A stretch of DNA of 64,000 nucleotides from Burkholderia glumae LMG 2196 = ATCC 33617 (GCF_000960995.1 NZ_CP009434.1:2232001-2296000); one strand, 5' to 3'; shown: positions 54,759 to 64,000, counted from the stretch's first letter. A program made the numbers and translations. The notes: generated from the letters alone by a model not told the origin.

Positions 54759-57700
54759 TCAGCCTTGCGACGCCGCACGGCCGGCCCGGCGCGCGCGCCT
54801 TCGCTCGGCCGCGAGCCGCACGCGGTCCATGTACAGATACACCACGGGCGTGGTGTAGAGCGTGAGGATCTGCGAGGCGATCAGGCCGCCCACCAGCGTG
54901 ATGCCGAGCGGCGCGCGCAGCTCGGCGCCGTCGCCGTTGCCGAACACCAGCGGCAGCACGCCGAACAGCGCGGCCAGGGTGGTCATCAGGATCGGCCGGA
55001 AGCGCAGCCGGCAGGCCTCGTGGATCGCGTCGAACGACGCCAGCCCGCGCCGCGCCGCCACGATCGCGTAGTCCACCATCATGATCGCGTTTTTCTTGAC
55101 GATGCCGATCAGCAGGAAGATGCCGATCAGACCGATGATGTCGAATTCGGTGTGGAACAGCAGCAGCGCGAGCAGCGCGCCCACCCCCGCCGAGGGCAGC
55201 GTCGAGAGGATCGTGACCGGATGGACGTAGCTCTCGTAGAGCACGCCGAGCACGATGTAGAGCGCCACCAGCGCGGCGATGATCAGCAGCAGCTGGTCGC
55301 GCAGCGCCTTCTCGAACTCCTCGGCCGTGCCCGCGAACGCGCCGCTGATCGAGCCCGGCATGCCGATCTCGGCCATCGTCTCGTAGATCACGCGCCGCGC
55401 GTCGGACAGCGCCACGCCGGGTGGCAGGTTGAACGAGATGGTGACGGCCACGAACGGCCCCTGATGGCTGATCGCGATCGGCGTGGTGCCCGGCCCGAAG
55501 CTGGCGATCGCCGAGAGCGGCACCATGGTCGATTTCGAGGTCGAGACGGCGGTGCCCGATGAGGCGCCGGCCCGGCCTTTGCTGGCGATCGCGTTGAGCG
55601 CCGCGTTGCGCGCCGAGTCGCTGGCGATGGCCGCCGCGCTCGGCGCGCCCGTGCCCGAGGTGCCGAGCCGGCCGCTGCCCGCCACGAAGGTGCCGGCCGC
55701 CGCGTTAGTGCTCTGCGAGCCGCTCGCGAGCCCGCCGCTGGTGCTGATGTACACCTGCTTGAGCATCTGCGGGTCCTGCCAGTATTTCGGCGCCACCTCC
55801 ATCACCACGTGATACTGGTTCAGCGGGTTGTAGATGGTCGACACCTGGCGCTGGCCGAACGCGTCGTAGAGCGTGTTGTCGATCTGGGCGGGCTGGATGC
55901 CGAGGCGCGCGGCGGACGCGCGGTCGATCGTGACCCTCGCCTCCAGGCCGCCCTGCTGCTGGTCGGAGTTCACGTCGGCGAGCTGGTGCTTGCGCTTCAA
56001 TGCCGCCACCAGCTTCGGCCCCCACTCGTAGAGCTCGGCCGTCGAGTCGCCGAACAGCGAGAACTGGTATTGCGCGTTGCTCTGCCGCGCCCCGCCTCCG
56101 CCGCCCAGGTCCTGCGCGGCCTGCAGGAAGATCTGCGCGCCCGCCACGCGATCCAGTTGCGGACGCAACGTGGCGATCACCTGGTCGGCCGACTGCCTGC
56201 GGTCGCGCTTGTCCTTCAGCGTCACGAACATGAAGCCGGCGTTGGTGGTGCGCCCGCCGCGGAACCCGGCGATGCTGACCACGTTCGGATCGGACTGGAT
56301 GATGTGCATCATGTCGGCGAACTTGGCCTGCATCGCCTGGAACGAGGTGGACTGGTCGACCTGGATGCCGCCGATCAGCACGCTCGTGTCCTGCTGCGGA
56401 AAAAAGCCCTTCGGCACCTTGGCATAGAGCACCAGGTTCAGCACGATGGTGGCCGCCAGCGACAGCAGGATCAGGCGCGGATGGCGCAGTGCCCACAGCA
56501 GCGAGACGTCGTAGCCGCGCTGCAGCCGCGCGAAGCCGCGTTCGAGCCAGCGCGCGAGGCGGCCCTCCTCGCGGCGCGTGCCGGCCTCGGGCAGCAGGCG
56601 CGCGCACATCATCGGCGTAAGCGTGAGCGAGACCACCAGCGACACGCCGATCGCGAGCGACAGCGTCAGCGCGAACTCGCGGAACAGCCGCCCGATGAGG
56701 CCCGTCATCAGCAGGATCGGCAGGAACACGGCGATCAGCGAGAGGCTGATCGACAGCACCGTGAAGCCGACCTCGCGCGCGCCGTCCAGCGCGGCCTGCA
56801 TGCGCGGCTTGCCGTGCTCGATATGGCGCGCGATGTTTTCCAGCACCACGATCGCGTCGTCCACCACGAAGCCGGTGGCCACGATCAGCGCCATCAGCGA
56901 GAGGTTGTCGATCGAGAAGCCGAGCAGGTACATCGCGCCGAACGTGCCGATGATCGAGATCGGCACCGCCACGCTCGGAATCAGCGTGGCGCGCCAGTTG
57001 CGCAGGAACAGGAACACCACCATCACCACCAGCCCCACCGCGATCAGCAGGGTGTGCTCGGTGTCGCGCAACGAGGCGCGGATCGTGCGCGAGCGGTCGA
57101 GCACCGGCGCCACGTCCACGTCGGCCGGCATCGCGGCCTTCAGGCGCGGCAGCGCCGCCTGCACGCGGTCGACCACGTCGATGACGTTGGCGCCGGGCGC
57201 GCGGTAGAGGATCACCAGCACGGCGCGCTTGCCGTTGGCGCGGCCGAGATTGCGCACGTCCTCGACCGAGTCGATCACGCTGCCGAGGTCGGCCAGGCGC
57301 ACGGCCGCGCCGTTGCGGTAGGCCACCACCAGGTCGCGGTACTGCGCGGCGCTCGAGGCCTGATCATTGGTGTAGAGCTGAAAGCGTTGCGGGCCGAACT
57401 CGATGGCGCCCTTCGGGCTGTTGGCGTTGGCCGAGGCCAGCGCGGCGCGCACGTCCTCCAGGCCGATGCCGTAATGGAACAGCGCGGGCGGCTCGAGCTC
57501 GACGCGCACCGCCGGGTTCGCCGAGCCGAACACGTCCACCTCGCCGATGCCCTGGATCTGCGACAGCGACTGCTGCAGCACCGTGGAAGCGGCATCGTAG
57601 ACGCGCGACGGCGCGGCCGTGTCGGAGGTGACCGACAGCACCATGATCGGCGAATCGGCGAGATTGACCTTCTGGTAGGTGGGATTGCTCTTGAGGCTGG

Positions 57701-58061
57701 CCGGCAGGTCCGCGCGCGCTGCGTTGATGGCGGCCTGCACGTCGCGCGCGGCGCCGTTCAGATCGCGGTCGAGCACGAACTGCAGGCTGATCAGCGCGTT
57801 GCCGAGCGAGCTTGTCGAGGTCATCTGCGAAACCCCCGCGATCGAGCCGAGATGCCGCTCGAGCGGGCTCGTCACGCTGGTGGCCATGGTCTCGGGGCTC
57901 GCGCCGGGCAGCGACGCGAACACCGAGATGGTCGGGAAATCGACCTGCGGCAGCGGCGAGACCGGTAGCTTCGCGAACGCGAACAGGCCCGCCAGCGCGA
58001 TGCCGAGCGCGAGCAGGGTGGTCGCGACCGGACGATGGATGAACAGGCGAGACAGATTCAT
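54759..58061 (-). CDS. RND efflux pump inner-membrane subunit (MdtC/MuxC-like)
   Basis: A 1100-aa HAE1-type RND transporter: PLPQVDFPTISVFASLPGASPETM, the proton-relay helix GFVVDDAIVVLENIARHIEHG, FFPQQDTSVLIGGIQ, GNALISLQFVLDRDLN and the second relay helix IGIVKKNAIMMVDYAI. Residues about 775-845 contain a Ser/Gly/Ala-rich insertion that has no counterpart in E. coli MdtC as I know it. MdtC-type subunits usually sit behind MdtA and MdtB, but no periplasmic adaptor or second pump gene lies in the kilobase upstream or downstream. It may use components encoded elsewhere. Confidence 0.92.
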   Translation of the reverse strand: MNLSRLFIHRPVATTLLALGIALAGLFAFAKLPVSPLPQVDFPTISVFASLPGASPETMATSVTSPLERHLGSIAGVSQMTSTSSLGNALISLQFVLDRDLNGAARDVQAAINAARADLPASLKSNPTYQKVNLADSPIMVLSVTSDTAAPSRVYDAASTVLQQSLSQIQGIGEVDVFGSANPAVRVELEPPALFHYGIGLEDVRAALASANANSPKGAIEFGPQRFQLYTNDQASSAAQYRDLVVAYRNGAAVRLADLGSVIDSVEDVRNLGRANGKRAVLVILYRAPGANVIDVVDRVQAALPRLKAAMPADVDVAPVLDRSRTIRASLRDTEHTLLIAVGLVVMVVFLFLRNWRATLIPSVAVPISIIGTFGAMYLLGFSIDNLSLMALIVATGFVVDDAIVVLENIARHIEHGKPRMQAALDGAREVGFTVLSISLSLIAVFLPILLMTGLIGRLFREFALTLSLAIGVSLVVSLTLTPMMCARLLPEAGTRREEGRLARWLERGFARLQRGYDVSLLWALRHPRLILLSLAATIVLNLVLYAKVPKGFFPQQDTSVLIGGIQVDQSTSFQAMQAKFADMMHIIQSDPNVVSIAGFRGGRTTNAGFMFVTLKDKRDRRQSADQVIATLRPQLDRVAGAQIFLQAAQDLGGGGGARQSNAQYQFSLFGDSTAELYEWGPKLVAALKRKHQLADVNSDQQQGGLEARVTIDRASAARLGIQPAQIDNTLYDAFGQRQVSTIYNPLNQYHVVMEVAPKYWQDPQMLKQVYISTSGGLASGSQSTNAAAGTFVAGSGRLGTSGTGAPSAAAIASDSARNAALNAIASKGRAGASSGTAVSTSKSTMVPLSAIASFGPGTTPIAISHQGPFVAVTISFNLPPGVALSDARRVIYETMAEIGMPGSISGAFAGTAEEFEKALRDQLLLIIAALVALYIVLGVLYESYVHPVTILSTLPSAGVGALLALLLFHTEFDIIGLIGIFLLIGIVKKNAIMMVDYAIVAARRGLASFDAIHEACRLRFRPILMTTLAALFGVLPLVFGNGDGAELRAPLGITLVGGLIASQILTLYTTPVVYLYMDRVRLAAERRRARRAGRAASQG

Positions 58062-59092
58062 GCAGGGATGGCGTCTCCGGCTGCGGGGTTGGACATGCGC
58101 CCGGGCGGCCACGATCACGGCGACGAACGACCGCCGCCGGACGCCGGAACGGCATGCGGCGCCTCAACGGGCGAGCGGATTCTTGCGGATGCGTCGCCCG
58201 GACACTGCGCCGGTTCCTTCATCTCGCTTCGGTTGCCGGCCGGACAATCGAAGCCACGATGATACTGGGAATCGCCGGCGGAGCCGGTCGGGGCATCGCG
58301 GGCCCGCGGCGAGGCGCGACACGCGGCCGGCGGCGCCGTGCGGGCGACGGGCCGCTCATGCTGGATGAAAACGCGCGCCGCTCGAGCTGATCCGGGCGCC
58401 ACGCAGGCTCGCCTGGCCCGGGCGCCGCTCGCGCGCCTCAGGCCCGCGCCCCCGCCGCCGGCGCCAGAACGGCCGCTTCGCCCAGCGCGTCTCCCAGCGA
58501 TAGCAGGCGGCCAGATTGCGTTCACGGGCCTGCCGGTCGCCTCGGCCCGACCCGCCGGTCCCGGCAGCGCCTCCACCATGTCGAGAGCACATCGAGACTC
58601 GTTCGCGCATGCGCTTCGACGCGCCGTGCCTGGCGGCATCGCGCAATGCGGCGCGCGCACGCGCAGCGAACCGCAGGGTCGTCTGCCACCCACCCCGTGC
58701 CCATCCGGCACGCCCCCCGCCGATCGAGCGCCCATCCGCGCCATGCAAGCCGCAGCGAGCACGCGGGGCGCCCGCGCGCTGGGTGCGAAGCAACCCAGCG
58801 CGGCTTTCCCGCCGCAACGAAACCTCCAGCCAAATCAGCAGCTTGCCGACGGCGTCGCCGCATGGCACGGCCATTGCATTACCCCAGTCGCGAAACGGTT
58901 CGCCCTCGCCCGGCCTAGATGCACGGGGAAGCCGGGCCGCCGCGAACAATCGAATCGATCGCCGCGCCAGGCGCCACGCGAAGCCGTGCATGGCGCCGGG
59001 CCGGGGTCGTGCAATCACGGCGCGCTGAGCATGCTCATCGCCGGACCAATCGAACGTTTCACAAGAGTCAACAACGAACGCGAGGTGAGATC
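58062..59092. other. Intergenic kilobase upstream of the type VI secretion cluster
   Basis: The region between the divergent RND and tssBC genes. Open frames on both strands are extremely Arg/Ala/Pro-rich and look non-coding. It contains a perfect sigma-54 promoter sequence at 58863-58878 directed at tssBC. No other structure is recognised. Confidence 0.6.
58863..58878 (+). promoter_or_regulatory. Sigma-54 (-24/-12) promoter upstream of tssBC
   Basis: TGGCACG-GCCA-TTGCA matches the RpoN consensus TGGCACGN4TTGCW at every specified base. The start site would be near 58890, giving a ~200-nt leader to the ATG at 59093. Sigma-54 control of type VI clusters is established in several species. Confidence 0.65.
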
Positions 59093-61273
59093 ATGAGTGA
59101 AAGCGTGCAGAAGAAGCTCCTGCGTATTCGCCCTCCCCGGGTGAGGATCACGTACGACGTGGAGACGGGTGGCGCCATCGAGAAGACGGAGCTGCCGTTC
59201 ATCGTCGGCATCCTGGCCGACCTGAAGGGCGAGCGCGAAGATGCGGAACACTATCCGTCGCTGAAGGAGCGGTCGATGATCGAGATCGATCGCGACAACT
59301 TCGACGACGTGATGAAGAAGATCCAGCCGCGCGCCACCTTCACGCAGCTGAAGCAGGACGACGCGGCGCTGAAGGCTCTGCTCGTGCAGGACGGCGACAA
59401 CGCGCTGATCTTCCCGAACATGGAAGCGTTCGAACCGCTGAAGGTGATCAAGGCGCTGCCGTCGCTGAACGACATCTACGTCAACCGCGGCAAGATCCGC
59501 GACCTGCAGGCGCGCGCGGAAACGAGCGACCCCGTCAGCAAGGTGCTCGATGCGATGATCCAAGGCGCGGTGCTCGGCCAGGCCGCCGTGGCGGCCCAGC
59601 CCGCGGTGCCCGATCAGCCCGAGGTGCCAGCCGTGCCGGCCGTGCCGGCCGACGGCGACAAGCCGGCCGTCGAGGCGGTGCCGGGCAAGCCCGCCGTCAA
59701 GGGCACGCCGGCGGTGGCGGCCAAGGATGCCGTGCCGGCCCTGCAGGACTCGGCCGTCGAGACCGCGCTCGCGGCGCTCGCCGATCTGCGCAAGAAGGAC
59801 GTCGCGGTGCCCGACGATCTGAACGTCACGAAGTTCGCGGAGCAGTTCAAGCTCTTCTACGTCGCCAGCAACGACGACGTGGCGAAGATCACCGAGGCGC
59901 GCAAGCGCGGCGCGATTGCCGTGATCGACGCGCTGATCGCCGAGATCGACAAGCAGCTCAGCGACGCGGTGTCGAGCATCATGCACTGCGACAGCTTCAA
60001 GACGATGGAGGCGACCTGGCGCGGCCTCAACTACCTGGTGATGAACACCGAGACCAGCACGACGCTGAAGCTGCGCGTGTTCGACGCCCAGAAGGAAGAG
60101 CTGCGCAGCGACATGGTGAAGGCGGTCGAGTTCGACCAGAGCGCCCTCTTCAAGATGATCTACGAGGCCGAGTACGGCACCTACGGCGGCAAGCCGTACA
60201 GCCTGCTGGTGGGCGACTACGCGATCGCCAAGACCCCGCAGGACATCGAGTTCGTCACCAAGATGGCCGAGGTGGCCGCCGCCGCCCACGCGCCGTTCCT
60301 CGCGCAGGCATCGACCGATCTGTTCAGCCTCGCGAACTTCGGCGAGCTCGACAAGCCGCGCGATCTGAAGAAGATCTTCGAGGGCGAGGAGTACGAGGCA
60401 TGGCGCGAATTCCGCGACCTCGAGGACGCGCGCTACGTCACGCTCGCGCTGCCGCGCGCGCTGCTGCGCCTGCCCTACGGCATGCCCACCAAGCGCAGCA
60501 CCACGCCGTGCGACGGCATCAACTTCGACGAGCGCATCGGCGCCTCGGGCAAGGACGACACGCTCTACGGCAAGGACGCCAGCGAGCCGCTCAGCTACGC
60601 GAAGCCGGCCCCGGACCATCTGCTGTGGGGCAACCCGGCCTACCTGCTCGCGCAGCGCATCACCAACGCGTTCGCGCACTACAGCTGGACGGCGGCGATC
60701 CGCGGCGAGGAAGGCGGCGGCCTGGTGGAGAACCTGCCGCTCTATACCTACACCTCCGACAACGGCAGCACCGAGCTGCTCTGCCCGACCGAGATCTCGA
60801 TCACCGATCGCCGCGAGAAGGAGCTCAACGACCTCGGCTTCATCTCGCTCTGCCATTGCAAGGGCACCGGCAAGGCGGCGTTCTTCGGCGGCCAGACCAC
60901 CAACCAGCCGAAGAAGTACTTCTCGGACGCGGCCAACGCCAACGCCCGGATCTCCGCGCTGCTGCCGTACATGCTCGCCGCGTCGCGCTTCGCGCATTAC
61001 ATCAAGGTCATCATGCGTCAGAAGATCGGCTCGTTCCAGACCCGCGGCAACGTCGAGGACTACCTCAACTCGTGGATCTCGAACTACGTGCTGCTCGACG
61101 ACAACGCCTCGCAGGACGCCAAGGCCGCCTACCCGCTGCGTGAAGCGAAGGTGCAGGTGAGCGAGGTGCCGGGCGAGCCGGGCTCGTACCGCGCCGTGGT
61201 GTTCCTCAAGCCGCACTTCCAGCTCGAGGAGCTGACGACTTCGATCCGGCTCGTGGCCAACCTGCCGAAATAA
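59093..61273 (+). CDS. tssBC: Fused type VI secretion sheath protein TssB-TssC
   Basis: One continuous 726-aa frame encodes both sheath subunits. Residues 1-160 are TssB (RIRPPRVRITYDVETGGAIEKTELPF, ILADLKGE, RSMIEIDRDNFDDVMKKIQPR, LPSLNDIYVNRGKIRDL). Residues about 163-220 are a Val/Pro/Ala-rich linker with repeated PAVPAVP-type units. Residues about 225-726 are TssC (IDALIAEIDKQLSDAVSSI, MEATWRGLNYLV, LLVGDYAIAKTPQDIEFV, RLPYGMPT, FAHYSWTAAIRGEEGGG). These normally are separate genes whose products co-assemble into the contractile sheath in the cytoplasm. GAGGTGA lies 5 nt before the ATG. No stop or frame change interrupts the junction. Confidence 0.9.
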   Translation: MSESVQKKLLRIRPPRVRITYDVETGGAIEKTELPFIVGILADLKGEREDAEHYPSLKERSMIEIDRDNFDDVMKKIQPRATFTQLKQDDAALKALLVQDGDNALIFPNMEAFEPLKVIKALPSLNDIYVNRGKIRDLQARAETSDPVSKVLDAMIQGAVLGQAAVAAQPAVPDQPEVPAVPAVPADGDKPAVEAVPGKPAVKGTPAVAAKDAVPALQDSAVETALAALADLRKKDVAVPDDLNVTKFAEQFKLFYVASNDDVAKITEARKRGAIAVIDALIAEIDKQLSDAVSSIMHCDSFKTMEATWRGLNYLVMNTETSTTLKLRVFDAQKEELRSDMVKAVEFDQSALFKMIYEAEYGTYGGKPYSLLVGDYAIAKTPQDIEFVTKMAEVAAAAHAPFLAQASTDLFSLANFGELDKPRDLKKIFEGEEYEAWREFRDLEDARYVTLALPRALLRLPYGMPTKRSTTPCDGINFDERIGASGKDDTLYGKDASEPLSYAKPAPDHLLWGNPAYLLAQRITNAFAHYSWTAAIRGEEGGGLVENLPLYTYTSDNGSTELLCPTEISITDRREKELNDLGFISLCHCKGTGKAAFFGGQTTNQPKKYFSDAANANARISALLPYMLAASRFAHYIKVIMRQKIGSFQTRGNVEDYLNSWISNYVLLDDNASQDAKAAYPLREAKVQVSEVPGEPGSYRAVVFLKPHFQLEELTTSIRLVANLPK

Positions 61274-61305
61274 CTTCCGTATCTTTCATTTTCCTAGGAG
61301 TGGTC

Positions 61306-61863
61306 ATGGATCTGATTCTCTTCCAGCCGGGCGATCAAAGCATCATGAACAGCGACGGCAGCGAGATCGACAACTCGGGCTGGACGGCCGACGGCCCGTC
61401 GGGCCTGTGCATCGAAATCGTGTCGCTGCACCAGGGCATGAAGCAGCAGGTCACCACCGACGTCAGCAACAACGCGCGGACCTCGGGCCGGCCCATCATC
61501 ACCGAGTTCACGCTGGTCAAGTACGTGGACCAGACCTCGGTGAAGCTCTACGAGTACTGCCTCGGCGCCAAGCTGCTGGGCAGCGGCGCGGGCGCGCCGA
61601 GCACCATCTACATCGCCCGCGAGTCGGGCGGCAAGACGATGAACATCATCAAGATCCAGCTGAAGGACGCCCTGATCAGCGAGATCCAGCTGCAGACGCA
61701 CCCGAACGACATGCCCACCGAGCAGTTCAAGCTCAACTTCACCGAAGTCATCTGGACCTACACGCAGCAGCTCAACAACATGACTGCCAAGGGGGTCAAG
61801 ACGGCCGGCTGGAGTCTCGCCAAGAACATGCCGATCGGCGGCAGCTTCTCGGGGCTCGTCTGA
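61306..61863 (+). CDS. hcp: Type VI secretion inner-tube protein Hcp
   Basis: A 185-aa Hcp-family (DUF796) protein: SGWTADGPSGLCIEIVSLHQGMKQQVTTDVSN, TEFTLVKYVDQTSVKLYEYCLGA, KTMNIIKIQLKDALISEIQLQTH and EQFKLNFTEVIWTYTQQ. Hcp hexamers stack as the inner tube propelled by sheath contraction and are also secreted. It lies 32 bp behind tssBC with AGGAG 5 nt before the ATG, usual for the tssB-tssC-hcp order. Confidence 0.95.
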   Translation: MDLILFQPGDQSIMNSDGSEIDNSGWTADGPSGLCIEIVSLHQGMKQQVTTDVSNNARTSGRPIITEFTLVKYVDQTSVKLYEYCLGAKLLGSGAGAPSTIYIARESGGKTMNIIKIQLKDALISEIQLQTHPNDMPTEQFKLNFTEVIWTYTQQLNNMTAKGVKTAGWSLAKNMPIGGSFSGLV

Positions 61864-61926
61864 CGCGCACGGCTCGTCTTCGTCGCGCACGCAAAATCGT
61901 GGTCGCATCACCGGCAAGGAGGTCAC

Positions 61927-62304
61927 ATGCAGTTCCTGTTTGAGCGCCTGGCGGAACCTCCCTCGTTCGACGGCACGCAGACGTTCGATCTGCGCGCCGC
62001 CGTCGCCGCGCAGATCCAGCGGCTGGTCAGCGCGCGCATCACGCGCTCGGGCGGCGAACGCGATCTGCTCGACTTCGGTTTGCCGAGCGTGGTGGAGTTC
62101 GAGCTGAACAGCAAGCCGCAGCTCGAGCTGTATGCGCAGCGGCTCGCCCGCCTCATCGCCCGCTACGAACCGCGCCTGAAGTCCGCCAAGGTGCGCATCG
62201 AGGCGCACGACGAGGCGCTTTGCCCGTATCGCATCGCGATCTACGGCACGCTCGACCCCAGCAACGGCGTGGACGTGTTCCACTTCGAGCTGCCTTCCCA
62301 CTGA
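61927..62304 (+). CDS. tssE: Type VI secretion baseplate protein TssE
   Basis: The 125-aa protein resembles phage gp25/TssE: LFERLAEPP at the start, QIQRLVSARITRSGGERDLLDFGLPSVVEF in the middle and RYEPRLKSAKVRIEAHDEAL, which contains the conserved EPRL motif. TssE links the baseplate wedge to the sheath. It lies 63 bp after hcp and 7 bp before tssF. Confidence 0.93.
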   Translation: MQFLFERLAEPPSFDGTQTFDLRAAVAAQIQRLVSARITRSGGERDLLDFGLPSVVEFELNSKPQLELYAQRLARLIARYEPRLKSAKVRIEAHDEALCPYRIAIYGTLDPSNGVDVFHFELPSH

Positions 62305-62311
62305 GGCCCGC

Positions 62312-64000
62312 ATGCAAGCCGCCACCGTCACGCTCAGCGACTGCTTCCGCGAGGAACTCGCCTCGCTGCGCACCGAGTCGGTCCAGTTCAGCGAGAAGCA
62401 TCGCGAGCTGGCCCGCACGCTCGGCCTCAACGCGCGCGAGGCGAGCGACCCGCAGGTCGAGCTGCTGCTGCAGTCGTTCGCCTTTCTCGCGGCACGCCTG
62501 CGGCACCAGGTGGAACTGGACAAGGCGCGCCTGCCCAATACCCTGCTGTCGTTCCTCTATCCGCACCTGGAGGCGCCGATCCCGTCGATGCTGATCGCGC
62601 GCATCGACGTGAAGCCCGACGGCACCGACTATGCCAAGGAACAACTGCTGCAGCGCGGCCGCACCGTGAATGCGCTGACCGCCAACCAGCTCGGCCAGAA
62701 CGTCGAGTGCCGGTTCCAGACCTGCTACGACACCCCGCTGCTGCCGCTGCGCATCGACGCCGTGGTGCTCGAATCGGCGAGCGAATACGCGTTCGCGGGC
62801 GCCGGCTCGTCGTCGCGCTCGGTGCTGCGGGTCCGTCTCTCGGCGGCCGGCGTCGGCACCCTGCAGTCGAAGGGGCGCGGGCCGCGCCGGCTGCGCTTCT
62901 ACATCGACGACGCGCAGCCCGACGCGGTGGCGCTCTACGAGATGATCGCGCTGCACCTGGAGAGCATCCACGTGCTGCCGGCCGCGCCGCTCACGCCCGG
63001 CGCGCAGCCCCTGCGGCAGCTGCCGGCCGAGGCGCTGCGCTGGCTCGGCATGGAACCCGACGAGGCGGTGCTCAGCGCCAACCCGCACACGCACCCCGGC
63101 TATCGCCTGCTGCAGGAGTATTTCGCGTTTCCGGAGAAGTTCGGCTTCTTCGAGATCGGCCGGCTCGACGAGCTCGACTTCAGCGGCGTGAGCGAGTATT
63201 TCGACCTGCTGCTGATGCTCGACATGCCGTTCGACCCCAAGCATCATTTCTCGGCCCACTCGCTGGTGCTGAACTGCGTGCCGCTCGTCAACCTCTTCAC
63301 GCAGCGCATCGAGCCGATCGCGCTCGATCACAGCGAGTACGAATACCGCGTGACGGGCGACTTCACGAATCACCGCTACTGCGAGATCCATTCGATCCGC
63401 GAGCTCGAATCGATCTCGAGCGAGGGCAAGCCGCGTCCGATCGCGCCTTACTTCGCGATGGACAACTTCGCCAGCCTGGAAGGCCAGGACTATTTCTATC
63501 TGTGCCGGCGCCTGCCGGCCACCGCCGCCAACGTCGCGGGCAGCGAGATGTTCGTCTCGTTCCTCGACCAGCAGTTCAACCTCGGCCAGCTCACCGACGA
63601 GGTGGTGGGCGGCACCGCGCTCTGCACCAACCGGCGGCTGCCGGAGCGCCTGATGTCGGGCAGCGCGCTGCACCTGGAAGGCGGCGGCCCGGTGAACCGG
63701 ATCGTCGCGATGACCAAGCCGACCCAGCACCACACGCCGCCGCAGATCGGCAGCCGCCCGTGGTCGCTGGTCTCGCAGCTCGCGCTCAACCACCTCTCGC
63801 TCGACGGCGGCGCGCTCGCGCTCGCCGCGCTGAAGGACATCCTGCGGCTGCACGTCGGCCCGCATCGCGAGAGCGGCTGGAAGCAGATCGACGCGATCAC
63901 CGAGCTGCGCAGCCGCAGCATCATGCGCCACGTCGGGCGCGACGGCTGGCGCGGCTTCGTGCGCGGCTCGGAGCTGACGGTGGTGATGGAGCCGATCGAC
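62312..64000 (+). CDS. tssF: Type VI secretion baseplate protein TssF (partial, right edge)
   Basis: The frame is open for 563 codons to the window end. It begins FREELASLRTESVQFSEKHRELARTLGLNAREASDPQVE, with LLQSFAFLAARLRHQVELD and LLSFLYPHLEAPIPSM, the usual TssF/VasA opening, followed by YRLLQEYFAFPEKFGFFEI and the later domains. TssF with TssG and TssK forms the baseplate wedge. Complete TssF proteins are about 600-630 aa, so only the C-terminal tail should be missing; tssG is expected next. Confidence 0.93.
   Translation, partial: MQAATVTLSDCFREELASLRTESVQFSEKHRELARTLGLNAREASDPQVELLLQSFAFLAARLRHQVELDKARLPNTLLSFLYPHLEAPIPSMLIARIDVKPDGTDYAKEQLLQRGRTVNALTANQLGQNVECRFQTCYDTPLLPLRIDAVVLESASEYAFAGAGSSSRSVLRVRLSAAGVGTLQSKGRGPRRLRFYIDDAQPDAVALYEMIALHLESIHVLPAAPLTPGAQPLRQLPAEALRWLGMEPDEAVLSANPHTHPGYRLLQEYFAFPEKFGFFEIGRLDELDFSGVSEYFDLLLMLDMPFDPKHHFSAHSLVLNCVPLVNLFTQRIEPIALDHSEYEYRVTGDFTNHRYCEIHSIRELESISSEGKPRPIAPYFAMDNFASLEGQDYFYLCRRLPATAANVAGSEMFVSFLDQQFNLGQLTDEVVGGTALCTNRRLPERLMSGSALHLEGGGPVNRIVAMTKPTQHHTPPQIGSRPWSLVSQLALNHLSLDGGALALAALKDILRLHVGPHRESGWKQIDAITELRSRSIMRHVGRDGWRGFVRGSELTVVMEPID

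Noticed and set aside
59015..61216. A 733-codon open frame on the reverse strand under tssBC
   Set aside because: The Leu/Arg/Val/Glu-heavy sequence has no recognisable domain and lies fully opposite a confident gene.

Overview
The window is GC-rich chromosomal DNA with short intergenic gaps and many ATGA start-stop overlaps. It most likely comes from a Burkholderia of the gladioli/glumae/plantarii group. The strongest pointer is the secreted lipase plus its dedicated foldase (20896-23030), which reads almost like the classic Burkholderia glumae LipA/Lif pair. A DUF2957-type lipoprotein, a DUF4148 protein, a sedolisin protease and a type VI secretion locus fit the same genus.

Layout. (1) 1-8090, minus strand: a tightly coupled operon for a small type II fatty-acid/polyketide-like assembly line. 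In order of transcription it holds two hotdog dehydratase-like proteins, a ketoreductase, an acyl carrier protein, a degenerate ketosynthase, an intact ketosynthase, two unrelated adenylate-forming ligases and a MATE exporter that runs off the left edge. (2) 8469-12637, plus strand: a divergent operon with an ABC ATPase, an FtsX-type permease, a LolA-like periplasmic protein and an outer-membrane barrel, resembling a dedicated lipid-export route. The two operons share a 378-bp spacer with a 14-bp palindrome and a 10-bp motif repeated every 20 bp. I read 1-12637 as one candidate system that makes and exports a lipid or polyene to the outer membrane. (3) 12827-15397: a small membrane protein and a LytS/LytTR two-component pair. 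(4) 15398-19110: a less GC-rich mosaic with a short-chain dehydrogenase, a shattered IS481 transposase, a methyltransferase and a truncated IS3 element. (5) 19183-25530: an MFS pump, the lipase operon, a cytochrome b561, a LysM/LytM lipoprotein and a cupin. (6) 25819-29683: a DUF4148 protein, gnd, a methyltransferase and a sirtuin, followed by a possible small RNA at about 29930-29988. (7) 30153-38311: an amine or nitrogen-compound catabolic divergon (permease, FAD oxidoreductase, cupin / LuxR regulator, aldehyde dehydrogenase), a hydrolase and a GntR-type regulator. (8) 39124-47038: secreted and hypothetical proteins, several clean operator-like palindromes (including a perfect FNR-type box), a 1.9-kb stretch without recognisable genes, and the sedolisin. 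(9) 47420-54518: a Bcr-type MFS pump, a zinc alcohol dehydrogenase, a NERD-domain membrane protein and glcG-glcB for glyoxylate use. (10) 54759-58061: an orphan MdtC-like RND pump. (11) 59093-64000: the start of a type VI secretion cluster, with sheath proteins TssB and TssC fused in one reading frame, then Hcp, TssE and TssF (cut by the right edge), behind a textbook sigma-54 promoter sequence.

All assignments come from reading the sequence; no database search was run.
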